The position numbers and the translations under genes were made by a program. This document shows positions 17,634 to 26,076 of a stretch of DNA of 64,000 bases, one piece after another. Location: NCBI RefSeq assembly GCF_017347585.1, contig NZ_AP024480.1:2147501-2211500 (forward strand), in the 5' to 3' direction. A model generated the notes under the pieces. It was not told where the DNA came from. It saw only the letters and a program-made list of their open reading frames with translations, and searched no databases. This DNA comes from Caldicellulosiruptor diazotrophicus. GTDB lineage: Bacteria; Bacillota; Thermoanaerobacteria; Caldicellulosiruptorales; Caldicellulosiruptoraceae. Positions within the stretch are counted from its first letter, which is position 1; each line of letters begins with the position of its first letter.

Positions 17634-18896
17634 TTATAAAACAGCTTTATCCCTTGAATTTTTTACAGCACACAGCCTTCCACACATAGAGCATGTATCA
17701 GAAGGGTATGTGCTTCTATATTCTCTTGCCTTTTGCGGGTCAACCGAAAGGCTTATCATCTTTTCCCAGTCAAGGTCTCTTCTTGCTACTGACATCTCAA
17801 TATCTTTTTCAAGCGGCTTTTTGAACCCTTTTGCTATATTTGCACTGTGCGCTGCAATTCTGAACGCAACAATCCCTTCTTTGACATCCTCTAAAGATGG
17901 AAGTCTCAAATGTTCAGCAGGTGTAACATAGCACAGAAAATCTGCTCCATTCAAAGCTGCAATGAGCGCACCCATCGCACCTGAGATATGGTCGTACCCT
18001 GCTGCAATGTCTGTTGTAAGAGGACCTAAGACATAAAACGGTGCACCGTGGCAAAGCCTTTTTTGAATTACCATGTTTGCTGCAATCTCGTTTGCTCTCA
18101 TGTGCCCTGGCCCTTCTATCATCACCTGCACATCTTCTTTCCAGGCCATTTTGGTAAGCTCGCCAAGGTTTATAAGTTCTTCTATCTGCAGCGCGTCTGT
18201 TGCATCAGCCACCGCACCTGGTCTTAGACTATCGCCAAGGCTGATTGTAACATCATGTTTTTTGCATATCTTCAAAATCTCATCAAAATGCTCATACAAA
18301 GGATTCTCTTTTCCGTTTGCCATCATCCATTTATAAAGAAGTGCTCCGCCTCTTGAGACAATCTTGAGCAGACGATCATTTTTTTCAAACCTCTCCAAAG
18401 TCCTTCTTGTAATCCCTGCATGGATTGTGAAAAAGTCAACTCCTTCTTCTGCCTGCCTTTCAATCTCTTCTATAAACTCTTTGCCGTCAACCTTTGTGAT
18501 GTCGTCGTGCCTTGATGCAACCTGGTAAACTGGAACTGTTCCTACTATAAAGTCATAGTTTTGAAGAATGTATTTTCTAAAGTTTGAAGCATCAAGCCCA
18601 CTTGACAAATCCATCACAGATTCAACATCAAATTTTTTGGCAAGTTCAAGCTTTTGGCGCTCTAGATCAAAGTTTGGACATGCCTCTGACACACCAAGAT
18701 TAACATTTATCTTGACATATGTTCCATCGCCAATGGCAAAATATTTGTCTCTTTTTCTATTCTTGTTTGCAGGAATAACAATCTTGCCCTCTGTAACTTT
18801 TTGCAAAAATTCTTCTTTATCTATCTCTTCATTTTGGATTGCAAGTTCCATCTCTCTTGTAAATATCCCCTGTTTTGCTAAGCTCATTTGAGTCAT
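17634..18896 (-). CDS. thiC: Phosphomethylpyrimidine synthase
   Basis: ThiC rearranges aminoimidazole ribotide into HMP-P using a radical-SAM mechanism. The C-terminal cluster motif is CSMCGRLC, the unusual CxxCxxxxC pattern of ThiC, and the family core includes IEGPGH and YDHISGAMG. At about 420 aa it is the shorter bacterial form without the N-terminal extension. The frame could open at GTG 18902, only 4 nt from AAGGAG. ATG at 18896 was preferred (10 nt, MTQMSLAKQGIFT). It lies directly after thiE. Confidence 0.96.
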   Translation of the reverse strand: MTQMSLAKQGIFTREMELAIQNEEIDKEEFLQKVTEGKIVIPANKNRKRDKYFAIGDGTYVKINVNLGVSEACPNFDLERQKLELAKKFDVESVMDLSSGLDASNFRKYILQNYDFIVGTVPVYQVASRHDDITKVDGKEFIEEIERQAEEGVDFFTIHAGITRRTLERFEKNDRLLKIVSRGGALLYKWMMANGKENPLYEHFDEILKICKKHDVTISLGDSLRPGAVADATDALQIEELINLGELTKMAWKEDVQVMIEGPGHMRANEIAANMVIQKRLCHGAPFYVLGPLTTDIAAGYDHISGAMGALIAALNGADFLCYVTPAEHLRLPSLEDVKEGIVAFRIAAHSANIAKGFKKPLEKDIEMSVARRDLDWEKMISLSVDPQKAREYRSTYPSDTCSMCGRLCAVKNSRDKAVL

Positions 18897-18902
18897 TTTC
18901 AC

Positions 18903-19568
18903 TCATCTCCTTTCAAAACTTTTCAAAATCTTAAAAAGGCTTTCTATCTTTTTGCGAATATCATCTGCACCCACAATCTCTGTAACAGCACAGATACACC
19001 TTGCACCACTTGCTAAGACCTCTTTTAAATTGTGCTCCTTAATCCCACCTATTGTAACAAAAGGTAAAGGAGAATTTTCAGCTGTCCATTTTACCATTTC
19101 AAGCCCAATTGGTGGATGTGGATTGTCTTTTGTAAAGCTTGCAAAGACTGGTCCCAAACCCACATAGTCAGCACCATCTTCCTTTGCTTTCAAAACTTGG
19201 TCCTTTGTGTGTGTGGTAACACCGATTATAAATTTGTCACCCAAGAGTTTTCTCACCTCATCTGCTGGTAAGTCTTCTTGCCCCAAATGAACACCGTCTG
19301 CACCTACCATCTGGCAAAGGTCTGCATGGTCGTTGACAATTAAGAGTGCCCCATAATCTTCTGTAAGTTTTCTTATCTCAAGACATTCTTTGTACTTTTC
19401 TTTTAAAGATTTATATTTTTCCCTGTACTGAATAATTTTTATGCCGCTGTCAAGCATGGCTTTTACAATTTCAATATTAGACCTTCCATTTGAAAATTTC
19501 TCTGCTGTCATCCCATAGATGGTATATGTTGAAAATAGCTTTAATTTTTCTTCTTTAGTCAAACTCAA
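18903..19568 (-). CDS. thiE: Thiamine-phosphate synthase
   Basis: ThiE joins HMP-PP and the thiazole phosphate to form thiamine monophosphate. This TIM-barrel protein has IIQYREK, VNDHADLCQMVGADGVHLGQEDLP-type pyrophosphate and substrate segments and GLGPVFAS, all typical. At 221 aa it has family length. It starts at TTG 19568 behind GGTGAG, overlapping the thiF stop by 14 nt. Transcription continues into thiC with no gap. Confidence 0.94.
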   Translation of the reverse strand: MSLTKEEKLKLFSTYTIYGMTAEKFSNGRSNIEIVKAMLDSGIKIIQYREKYKSLKEKYKECLEIRKLTEDYGALLIVNDHADLCQMVGADGVHLGQEDLPADEVRKLLGDKFIIGVTTHTKDQVLKAKEDGADYVGLGPVFASFTKDNPHPPIGLEMVKWTAENSPLPFVTIGGIKEHNLKEVLASGARCICAVTEIVGADDIRKKIESLFKILKSFERR

Positions 19569-20166
19569 GCTCGCTCACCATCCTCAAAACCTCATCAGCC
19601 TGCATTGCAGCAACTGCAACCACTTTTGGAGCAAGAGGTTTTTTCTCTTTTATTGATGTTACAAAGTCACCTATAATCGAAAAGTTCTTGCCACGCTTGA
19701 TTTTAATGTTTTCACAGTCGCCAAACCCTGCAATCCCTGATGCTAAGACAACCTTTTTTCCATGCTCGTGTGCTTTTCTGAAAATCAAAACCTTGGTAAG
19801 TTCATTGTCAACAGCTTCGACAATGATGTCATGTTCCAAAATCAAGCCATCTATGTTCGACTCATCAACCTTCATGTTCATAGCCTTTACACTTACATAA
19901 GGATTTATCTTTGAAAGAATGTCCTTGAGTGCAGAGGTTTTATCCTCACCTGCTTGATAAAAGAAATAATTTTGCCTGTTGAGGTTTGAAATGTCCACTT
20001 TGTCAAAATCGACTATTGTGAGATTTTTGACACCGCATCTAACCAGCAACACTGCAATGTTAGAGCCAAGGCCGCCACAGCCAATAATAAGGACTTTTAC
20101 CTTTGAGAGATTTTCAAGCATTTTTTCATCAAAATAGTTTTTTAGCATAAGGTCAAATAAGCTCAT
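19555..20166 (-). CDS. thiF: ThiS adenylyltransferase ThiF
   Basis: ThiF adenylates the C-terminal Gly of ThiS so that it can receive sulfur. The E1-like ATP-binding motif GCGGLGSN is near residue 30 and the NLNRQNYF segment follows. At 203 aa it is the short clostridial form without a rhodanese domain, so another protein must supply sulfur. Its ATG overlaps the thiH stop by 4 nt, which suggests translational coupling. Confidence 0.92.
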   Translation of the reverse strand: MSLFDLMLKNYFDEKMLENLSKVKVLIIGCGGLGSNIAVLLVRCGVKNLTIVDFDKVDISNLNRQNYFFYQAGEDKTSALKDILSKINPYVSVKAMNMKVDESNIDGLILEHDIIVEAVDNELTKVLIFRKAHEHGKKVVLASGIAGFGDCENIKIKRGKNFSIIGDFVTSIKEKKPLAPKVVAVAAMQADEVLRMVSELEFD

Positions 20167-21272
20167 AAACTGTTTACACCCCTTACCCAGTTAGTAAACT
20201 CGGGTCGCAGTCCTTTTTTTATTATACTCTCTACAACCTCAGCAACAGTTCTTCTATCTTCAACCTCAAACTGGGCATCTTTTTCCCCCTGTGTTGCATA
20301 TCCGCCCACAGTTGTTTTAGAACCTGCCGACATCTTTGTTATACACACATCAATGAGTGCATCACGAAGTCGCGCATCTTCCCGTGTGGATATCACAATC
20401 CCAACTCTTGGAAGATAAAGCCTTGCAATAAGTAGAAACTTTATAAAATCTTTGTCAGAGATAGTGTATCGCGGAACAAAATCTACTCCTGCGCTTCTAA
20501 AGCGTGGGAATGAAACTGAGATTTCTGCTTTTGGAAATCTGTCAAGAAGATACTCTGCATGAAGCAAAGTACAAAGTACATCTTTTTTGGGATGAGACAG
20601 CCCCAAAAGCGGTCCCACACACGCTTCATGAAACCCGACAGATAGGGCTCTTTCAACAGCAGAAAGCCTAAAATCAAAATCCTTTTTTGGTCCAAAAGGA
20701 TGTAGCTTCTCATAATCTTCTTTTTGATATGTCTCCTGATATATGGTTATTCCCACAACACCAGCGTTTACAAGACTTTTATATTCTTCTTCAAAAAGAG
20801 GATAAACCTCAATCGAAACTTCTGACATATATTCTGTTGCTATTTTGCAGGCCTGTTTAATATAGTCAACTGGAGAGTGTATTCTATCCTCTCCTGTGAG
20901 GATTATAACAGAGTCGATACCCTCTTCTTTCATACTCCTTAGCTCATTTTCAATCTCATCAAGATCAAGCTTCTCTCTTTTATAATTTTTCCTGCAAGAA
21001 AATCCGCAATAAACACATCCGTTTTGGCAGTAGTTTGAGATATACAGCGGCGCATACAAGAGGATGACCTTGCCAAAGTTTTCTCTTGTGATCTTTTTAG
21101 CTTTGCTTGCCATAAGAAGGATTAAGTTTTTATCTTCCACATTCAAGAGTTTTGCCACATCTTCAATGCTTACAACTTCTTTTTCTAAGATTTCACATAC
21201 CTCATCATAAGTGGGGACATAATCTTTAAACTCTTCCCAAACTTTTTGAGCTTCTCTTATAAACTCTGTCAT
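20163..21272 (-). CDS. thiH: 2-iminoacetate synthase (radical SAM)
   Basis: ThiH cleaves tyrosine by radical SAM chemistry to give dehydroglycine for the thiazole ring, the anaerobic alternative to glycine oxidase ThiO. The cluster motif CQNGCVYCGF is near residue 97. The C-terminal region includes the conserved MSAGSKTTVGGY stretch. At 369 aa it has family length. Use of ThiH rather than ThiO fits an anaerobe. It sits between thiG and thiF in one operon. Confidence 0.95.
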   Translation of the reverse strand: MTEFIREAQKVWEEFKDYVPTYDEVCEILEKEVVSIEDVAKLLNVEDKNLILLMASKAKKITRENFGKVILLYAPLYISNYCQNGCVYCGFSCRKNYKREKLDLDEIENELRSMKEEGIDSVIILTGEDRIHSPVDYIKQACKIATEYMSEVSIEVYPLFEEEYKSLVNAGVVGITIYQETYQKEDYEKLHPFGPKKDFDFRLSAVERALSVGFHEACVGPLLGLSHPKKDVLCTLLHAEYLLDRFPKAEISVSFPRFRSAGVDFVPRYTISDKDFIKFLLIARLYLPRVGIVISTREDARLRDALIDVCITKMSAGSKTTVGGYATQGEKDAQFEVEDRRTVAEVVESIIKKGLRPEFTNWVRGVNSL

Positions 21273-21309
21273 TTTTTTAGCACCTTCTTTTTTATTTGAA
21301 ATATTTATT

Positions 21310-22074
21310 TTAGCCTGTTATAAAATCTTCCAAAGGTGATGACGCCTGAGCATACTCATATTCTTTCAAAAGCCCAACCTCAAAAGCAAGCCTTCCTGCC
21401 TCAACAGCTTTAGAAAATGCTAAAGCCATTTTCACAGGGTCTGAAGATGTTGCAATTGCTGTGTTGATTAAAACAGCATCAGCTCCCATTTCCATAGCCT
21501 TTGCTGCATGAGATGGTCTTCCAATTCCTGCATCAATTATCACAGGAATTTTTATCTCGTTTATAATTGGTTTTAAAAGCACTTCACAACCTATACCTTT
21601 GTTTGTCCCAATTGGTGAGCCAAGCGGCATGACAGCTTCAACACCAATTTGCTCAAGCTCTTTTGCAAGGTTGAGGTCTGGGTATATATACGGGAAGACA
21701 TTGAACCCTTCTTTTACCAGAATCTCGCAAGCTTTCAAAGTCTCAATGCTGTCCGGGAAAAGGTACTTTGTGTCTTTTTCAATCTCAACCTTTACCCAAT
21801 TGGAATTTGTAAGCTCTCTTCCTATCATTGCAATCTTTACAGCCTCTTTATGGTCCTGCGCACCTGAGGTGTTTACCATAATTATTGCATTTTTAGGGAT
21901 ATATTCTAACACGTTTTTGGTATGCTTGGTGTTAGGACCAATTCGTCTGACAGCAACAGCAAAAACTTCTACTCCTGCCTCATAGTACATTTTTTCAACA
22001 AGTGAGTAGTCAGGAAGCTTTCCTGTTCCAACAAAAAGTCTTGATTTGAGGGTCTTGCCACCTATCTCGAACAT
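21310..22074 (-). CDS. thiG: Thiazole synthase
   Basis: ThiG condenses deoxyxylulose phosphate, dehydroglycine and ThiS-bound sulfur into the thiazole. The start MFEIGGKTLKSRLFVGTG is the family signature, and VPVIIDAGIGRPSHAAKAMEMGADAVL-type phosphate-binding elements follow in the barrel. The imine-forming lysine is expected in the VKVEIEKD region. At 254 aa it has typical length. GGAG lies 9 nt before the ATG. Confidence 0.96.
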   Translation of the reverse strand: MFEIGGKTLKSRLFVGTGKLPDYSLVEKMYYEAGVEVFAVAVRRIGPNTKHTKNVLEYIPKNAIIMVNTSGAQDHKEAVKIAMIGRELTNSNWVKVEIEKDTKYLFPDSIETLKACEILVKEGFNVFPYIYPDLNLAKELEQIGVEAVMPLGSPIGTNKGIGCEVLLKPIINEIKIPVIIDAGIGRPSHAAKAMEMGADAVLINTAIATSSDPVKMALAFSKAVEAGRLAFEVGLLKEYEYAQASSPLEDFITG

Positions 22075-22127
22075 ATCAATCGTCTCCTTTCTGCGTATAG
22101 TTTTTAAACTTGCAAAACTTAAAGTTT

Positions 22128-22319
22128 TTATCCACCGCCAACAAAACTTACGATTTCAACATAATCTCCGTCTTTGAGCAAGAAGTTTTCCCACATCTCC
22201 TTTTTCACAATTTCGCCATTGACTAAAACTGCACAGACTTGAGGATTTAAATTAAGACTTAGCAAAAGCTCAAGCACGTTTCCATAAAACTCCATCTCTT
22301 CATCATTTACCCTTATCAA
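22128..22319 (-). CDS. thiS: Sulfur carrier protein ThiS
   Basis: ThiS is a ubiquitin-fold carrier that delivers sulfur as a C-terminal thiocarboxylate. The end reads VEIVSFVGGG, with the essential GlyGly tail. The frame could start at ATG 22334, but that ATG sits on the terminator's U tract and has no ribosome site. TTG at 22319 has GGAGG 8 nt upstream, gives a 63-residue protein starting MIRVNDEEMEFYG, and matches ThiS length. It is the first gene of the thiamine operon, directly behind the riboswitch platform. Confidence 0.92.
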   Translation of the reverse strand: MIRVNDEEMEFYGNVLELLLSLNLNPQVCAVLVNGEIVKKEMWENFLLKDGDYVEIVSFVGGG

Positions 22320-22335
22320 AACTTTCACCTCCATT

Positions 22336-22363
22336 AAAAAAAGCTGCCTGTTGCCGGCAGCTT
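22336..22363 (-). terminator. Terminator 2 in the thiamine leader
   Basis: An 8-bp perfect stem (22341-22348 with 22356-22363) with a 7-nt loop is followed in the minus transcript by seven U. It ends just before the thiS ribosome site. Its loop-side GCCGGCA can pair with UGCCGGC of the aptamer. Confidence 0.85.
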
Positions 22364-22401
22364 CTTGATCTTTTTGTGTAAATTCTGGGCAGTGTTTTTA
22401 T

Positions 22402-22446
22402 AAAACAAAAGCCTTTAATGCCGGACCATTTTGCATTAAAGGCTTT
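22402..22446 (-). terminator. Terminator 1 in the thiamine leader
   Basis: A perfect 14-bp stem (22408-22421 with 22433-22446) with an 11-nt loop is followed in the minus transcript by UGUUUUAU. The descending arm contains CCGGCAUUA (22424-22416), complementary to UAAUGCCGG in the aptamer, so an alternative antiterminator fold is possible. Confidence 0.8.
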
Positions 22447-22456
22447 GAAATCTGTG

Positions 22457-22562
22457 TTTTCCCTTCGCCGGCATTACCCGGATCAGGTTCAAAGGGTCAA
22501 GGCACAGGGATTTTTTAGTGCCTACTCTCAGCCGAGCTTTGCCCCGCTCAGCTCCCCCTTAA
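22457..22562 (-). ncRNA. TPP riboswitch aptamer (Thi-box)
   Basis: In the minus-strand RNA the conserved elements occur in order: GGGGGAGCUGAG, a GGCUGAGA pyrimidine-sensing segment, an added hairpin with arms GGCAC and GUGCC, ACCCUUUGAACCUGAUC, and the terminal GGGUAAUGCCGGCGAAGGGA. This is the standard thiamine-pyrophosphate aptamer. It lies 138 nt upstream of thiS and is followed by two terminators, so TPP should switch transcription of the thi operon off. Confidence 0.97.
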
Positions 22563-22588
22563 AACCAGATATTTAATTTTCACTTTTT

Positions 22589-22617
22589 AGTATAGCACTT
22601 TGGAAAAAGCTTTGCAA
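22589..22617 (-). promoter_or_regulatory. Promoter of the thiamine operon
   Basis: On the minus strand TTGCAA (22617-22612), a 17-nt spacer and TATACT (22594-22589) lie about 27 nt before the aptamer, as expected for a leader transcript. Confidence 0.65.
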
Positions 22618-22669
22618 GAAAATCAAACTCAACAAAAAACTTTAAGTTATAAAAACCATAGTTTTGTTC

Positions 22670-23635
22670 TTACTTCAATTTTTTTATTTCTTCAGGTGTA
22701 AGACCCGTATACTTCGAAATAAGCTCTATAGGTTGATTATCTTTTAGCATCTGTTTTGCAATTAATTTCATTGCTCGCTTCATACCTTGTTTCATACCTT
22801 GTTTCATACCTTGTTTCATACCTTGTTTCATGCCTTGTTTCATGCCTTGCTTCATTGCCTCTTTAGCAATTTTTTTCTTTTCTCTTTCGATTCCTTGCTT
22901 TATCTTTTCAGCTGTGCTTGAAAACATTTCATCCACCTCCAATCCTGATTTTTTAAACATTTCTTCTGCTTCTTCTTCACTAACACCATAAGCTCTTAAA
23001 ATAACTTCATACAGCCAATCAGCCAATTCTTCTCTCTGTTCCCAATTAAGATGTATTTTCCCTCTCAAATTTAATATCCTATTTAGTACCCTTTCAGGAT
23101 TATTAGATACCTGGTCAATGTACATCGCTATTGCTAATACATTTGATGCACTTATTAATTTCTCCTCGGGTATACTTTTGATATCTAAGAATATCACTTT
23201 GAAATTTTGTGCGAACTCAGGAAAATCTTCTGCAAATAGGATAATTTCGCTATACTGTTCATTAGGTTTCCAATGACTTATGCCATTATACAGTACAATT
23301 GGCACAACTACTGGTATTTCACCATTTACTTTGTTCTTGAGCTGAATAAGATGCATATATTCATATAACCTGTGCAAAATTCTCTTGTCCTTTTTACTTT
23401 GAAACTCAATAGTCAAACAAAAGAAAAAATCTTTATATTTTATTTTATACACTATGTCTGAGCTTTTCTTTTGCCACCTTTTATTTATCGACTCAGTTGC
23501 AATAATCTCTATATCATTCTTTTCTATTCTCCTAAATCTTTCTTCATTTAAAACATCCTGTAAAAACCAAATTAGATTCTCTTTATTAGAAAATAATTTC
23601 TTGTATCCTTCATCATACTTTCTATAAGTGCTCAT
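22670..23635 (-). CDS. Rpn family recombination-promoting nuclease (PD-(D/E)XK)
   Basis: This is a 321-residue protein of the Rpn/putative-transposase family, whose members cut DNA and raise recA-independent recombination. It opens YDEGYKKLFSNKENLIWFL. The nuclease core shows Asp in SSDIVYKI and the E-x-Q pair in LTIEFQSK, the expected PD-(D/E)XK variant. The C-terminus contains seven consecutive KQGM-type units encoded by 12-bp DNA repeats (22781-22852) and ends in a helix-turn segment GLTPEEIKKLK. It is preceded by AAAAGGAG. A similar gene lies just upstream. This is not an intact mobile element: no terminal repeats are seen. Confidence 0.85.
   Translation of the reverse strand: MSTYRKYDEGYKKLFSNKENLIWFLQDVLNEERFRRIEKNDIEIIATESINKRWQKKSSDIVYKIKYKDFFFCLTIEFQSKKDKRILHRLYEYMHLIQLKNKVNGEIPVVVPIVLYNGISHWKPNEQYSEIILFAEDFPEFAQNFKVIFLDIKSIPEEKLISASNVLAIAMYIDQVSNNPERVLNRILNLRGKIHLNWEQREELADWLYEVILRAYGVSEEEAEEMFKKSGLEVDEMFSSTAEKIKQGIEREKKKIAKEAMKQGMKQGMKQGMKQGMKQGMKQGMKRAMKLIAKQMLKDNQPIELISKYTGLTPEEIKKLK
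22781..22852. repeat. Six tandem 12-bp repeats inside Rpn gene
   Basis: Six head-to-tail units of CATACCTTGTTT, the last two with small changes (CATGCCTTGTTT and CATGCCTTGCTT), encode KQGM repeats. The in-frame 12-bp period means copy number can change by slippage without breaking the gene. Confidence 0.95.
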
Positions 23636-23689
23636 ACTTTTCTCCTTTTTGTAAAATTACAATCATCGCAAAAAGTCAATGCTATTTTT

Positions 23690-23719
23690 ATTATACCTCT
23701 TTTAAACCATCGATAACAA
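23690..23719 (-). promoter_or_regulatory. Possible promoter of the first Rpn gene
   Basis: On the minus strand TTGTTA (23719-23714), an 18-nt spacer and TATAAT (23695-23690) lie 55 nt before the start. The -10 is perfect and the -35 moderate. Confidence 0.45.
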
Positions 23720-23879
23720 TAAGCTTTTTCAAATTCCAAATCTATCTAAATTGTAATATTAAATACAACATTTTTTAAAGAAACTAAAAATTATCAATTG
23801 ATTAAGGCTTCAATACTTTCTTTTATCGTTACATTTAATTTTGCAACAAACAATAAAGTTTTTTAAGTTGTTCTGGACT

Positions 23880-24842
23880 TTAGTTAATCTTTTCCCGCGC
23901 TATCTTTTCAATCTCTTCAGTACTTAGGTTGGTCGCCTTGGATATGACATCGTATGAAATTCCTAACTGAATCATTCTTTTTGCTGTCTCTATCCTCTCT
24001 TGCTGGATACCTTGTTGAATCCCTTGTTGGACGCCTGCCAAAAATTCTTTTGTTTTTGTCTCATCCAAAAGCCTTGCCACATTTGACACAAACTCACCCA
24101 TCAGCTCCACCCCCTCTTGTCTTACCTTCCTTACAAGCTTGTCATATTCTTTCTTTTGTTCATTCCCTAATCTTGGTCTTATAACATACTGGGACCATAG
24201 CAAAAACCTCTCAATATTGTTAAAACTTAGCTTCTTTAAGCTTTGTTCAATTTCTTGTAACCTGCGAACTAATTCATTGCTGTCATTTCTTACCTGTTCT
24301 AAATAGAAAATTATTGGTGTTAAAACATCTTCTTCTTGCAAGTAATTTTTGACATCAATTTGAGCAATATCTACAACCTTGTACTTGAAAATATCATTTT
24401 TAAAAATATCAAATGCCCCAATTATATCGGTAGACACTTCCCACCTTCTATCAAGCCCATTATAAACAACAATAGGAATAATAGCCGGCAGTTTTTCAAC
24501 ACCATTTCTTATTTCTTCTGCCCATATGGAAATCATATACCGCAATAATCGTTCTGGCATATCTTTTGCTACTGTTGATTGGTTTTCTATCAATATATAA
24601 AAATATACATCTCTGTCTTTTAGCCTTGCTTTTGCCACAACATCTGCCTCTACTTGAGAAAATTCCTTTGTAATGTAATTTGTCTTTTTTATTTCAATTG
24701 AGCTTTCACGTATTTCGTTCGCCCAACTATAGTTTATGATTTTGCTCAACAAAAGATAAATATCCTTAGGATTTTCAAAAAGAAGTTTAAAAGTAGAATC
24801 ATGCTCATTTGCAGGAAGTTTTTCCTTGTTTTCATTGTCCAT
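23880..24842 (-). CDS. Second Rpn family nuclease (PD-(D/E)XK)
   Basis: This is a 320-residue paralogue of the neighbouring Rpn protein, but quite diverged. It opens HDSTFKLLFENPKDIYLLL. Catalytic candidates are the Asp in EADVVAKA and the E-x-Q in ILIENQS. Near the C-terminus it carries a short Gln-rich repeat (QQGIQQGIQQ) and ends with NLSTEEIEKIA, a helix-turn segment like that of its neighbour. The ribosome site AAGGAG precedes the ATG. The two genes are 244 nt apart, so they are probably separate units. A phase-variable role is possible but inferred. Confidence 0.83.
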   Translation of the reverse strand: MDNENKEKLPANEHDSTFKLLFENPKDIYLLLSKIINYSWANEIRESSIEIKKTNYITKEFSQVEADVVAKARLKDRDVYFYILIENQSTVAKDMPERLLRYMISIWAEEIRNGVEKLPAIIPIVVYNGLDRRWEVSTDIIGAFDIFKNDIFKYKVVDIAQIDVKNYLQEEDVLTPIIFYLEQVRNDSNELVRRLQEIEQSLKKLSFNNIERFLLWSQYVIRPRLGNEQKKEYDKLVRKVRQEGVELMGEFVSNVARLLDETKTKEFLAGVQQGIQQGIQQERIETAKRMIQLGISYDVISKATNLSTEEIEKIAREKIN

Positions 24843-24942
24843 TTAAATAATTCTCCTTAGAAATCAAATTTTAAAGAAGAGTGAGAATAATCTCTACAGT
24901 ATTATTATACCACATCTTAACGTAAGCATGAATCAGACAAAA

Positions 24943-26076
24943 TCAAATCAAAACCAAACTCACAACTACCACTGCAACCAAAATACCAATTATTAAAAAC
25001 CCTATGAACTTGCCAAGCGGCTTTGCGTAGTTTAAATCCCAGCCAAATCCCCCAACCCGCCTTTCGACAAAGAGGGCAGGGTCGTCAGGATTGTAATAAA
25101 ACATCCCTGCAATCCAGTATTTGTCGTCATCTCTGTCAATTATTTTTTCGGATATTTTTTCTTCTGGCATCAAATTTAATCTTTCAGAATTAATGTTGAA
25201 TACTTTCATAAGATAATATCCTAATGTTATTAAGGGAAATGTGAGAAAAACTGGAAGTAAAGCCAACGTGGTTTGAATATTTATGATGTCAAGCATTGAA
25301 AAAATAACCAAACCCATTATAAGCTCTATTAAGACTAAAATCCAAATCAAAAAGTACACTGTATAGCTTTTTACTTTCTCGTTCTGCTCTGCAGATTTCT
25401 CAGGAAAATATATACTCAGTTTCATTTTACCTTTTTTTGTTAGCTCATAAACAAAATATCCCAGGCCCTGAGCTAACAACATACTTCCAAACATCACACA
25501 AAGAGGCTTTATGAGTTCTGACTTTGGCCCACTATAATCAACTTCAAGCTTTTGTTTGTAATGAAGTGGAATTATCTTAGGAAGTTGGTTGTATCTCACC
25601 ACAGTTATTATTAACAAACCTATAAACACACCAATTGGTACTAAAAACCACAACCTTGACGGATATCTCCCTTTTTTATCCTTTTTAATAGGTACAACCA
25701 CAATTTGCTTTTTTCCTTCTTGCCAATTACCTTTTTTCTTAGCTTTTAAAACTTTTCTGTAGATTACATAGTGATTGAGTGTCATTAAAACAATGACAAA
25801 CAGTGGATATAATATGTTGTATTTTATCAAAACTCTCTCTGTACTCTCAAAAAGAATATAGAAAAACAACAAAGTAGGAATTAAAACTGTTAGAGCAAAG
25901 TTTCTCCAGTATTCTTTATAAAATTTCTGTGTAACTTTACTTTTTTTAATAGTAGGCGGAACGTTTACCCCAAACAAAATATGCTCTCTCGAAAAGTACG
26001 GAATAAAAAAACATAGTAGAACAAGAAAAATCTGTGCAGGAAAAGAAAGGATAAAAATCAGTAGCTTTTCACTCAT
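24943..26076 (-). CDS. Multi-pass membrane protein (DUF1648/DUF5808 type)
   Basis: This is a 377-residue membrane protein with about eight hydrophobic helices. The middle RYNQLPKIIPLHY resembles the DUF1648 motif, and the segment near the C-terminus DKYWIAGMFYYNPDDPALFV matches DUF5808. No enzymatic role is known. ATG at 26076 was chosen behind GGAAGG. It overlaps the GntR stop in ATGAGTGA, so translation is coupled. DUF1648 proteins often pair with a small YtrA-type GntR repressor, as here. It could have a role in envelope stress or antibiotic response, but this is inference. Confidence 0.8.
   Translation of the reverse strand: MSEKLLIFILSFPAQIFLVLLCFFIPYFSREHILFGVNVPPTIKKSKVTQKFYKEYWRNFALTVLIPTLLFFYILFESTERVLIKYNILYPLFVIVLMTLNHYVIYRKVLKAKKKGNWQEGKKQIVVVPIKKDKKGRYPSRLWFLVPIGVFIGLLIITVVRYNQLPKIIPLHYKQKLEVDYSGPKSELIKPLCVMFGSMLLAQGLGYFVYELTKKGKMKLSIYFPEKSAEQNEKVKSYTVYFLIWILVLIELIMGLVIFSMLDIINIQTTLALLPVFLTFPLITLGYYLMKVFNINSERLNLMPEEKISEKIIDRDDDKYWIAGMFYYNPDDPALFVERRVGGFGWDLNYAKPLGKFIGFLIIGILVAVVVVSLVLI

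Noticed and set aside
22781..22852. Short tandem repeats resembling a CRISPR-like or satellite array
   Set aside because: The 12-bp units are contiguous with no spacers and encode KQGM residues in frame inside a nuclease gene.
22670..24842. An insertion sequence formed by the two Rpn/putative-transposase genes
   Set aside because: No terminal inverted repeats or target duplications are visible, the two genes are diverged, and Rpn proteins are PD-(D/E)XK nucleases rather than IS transposases.
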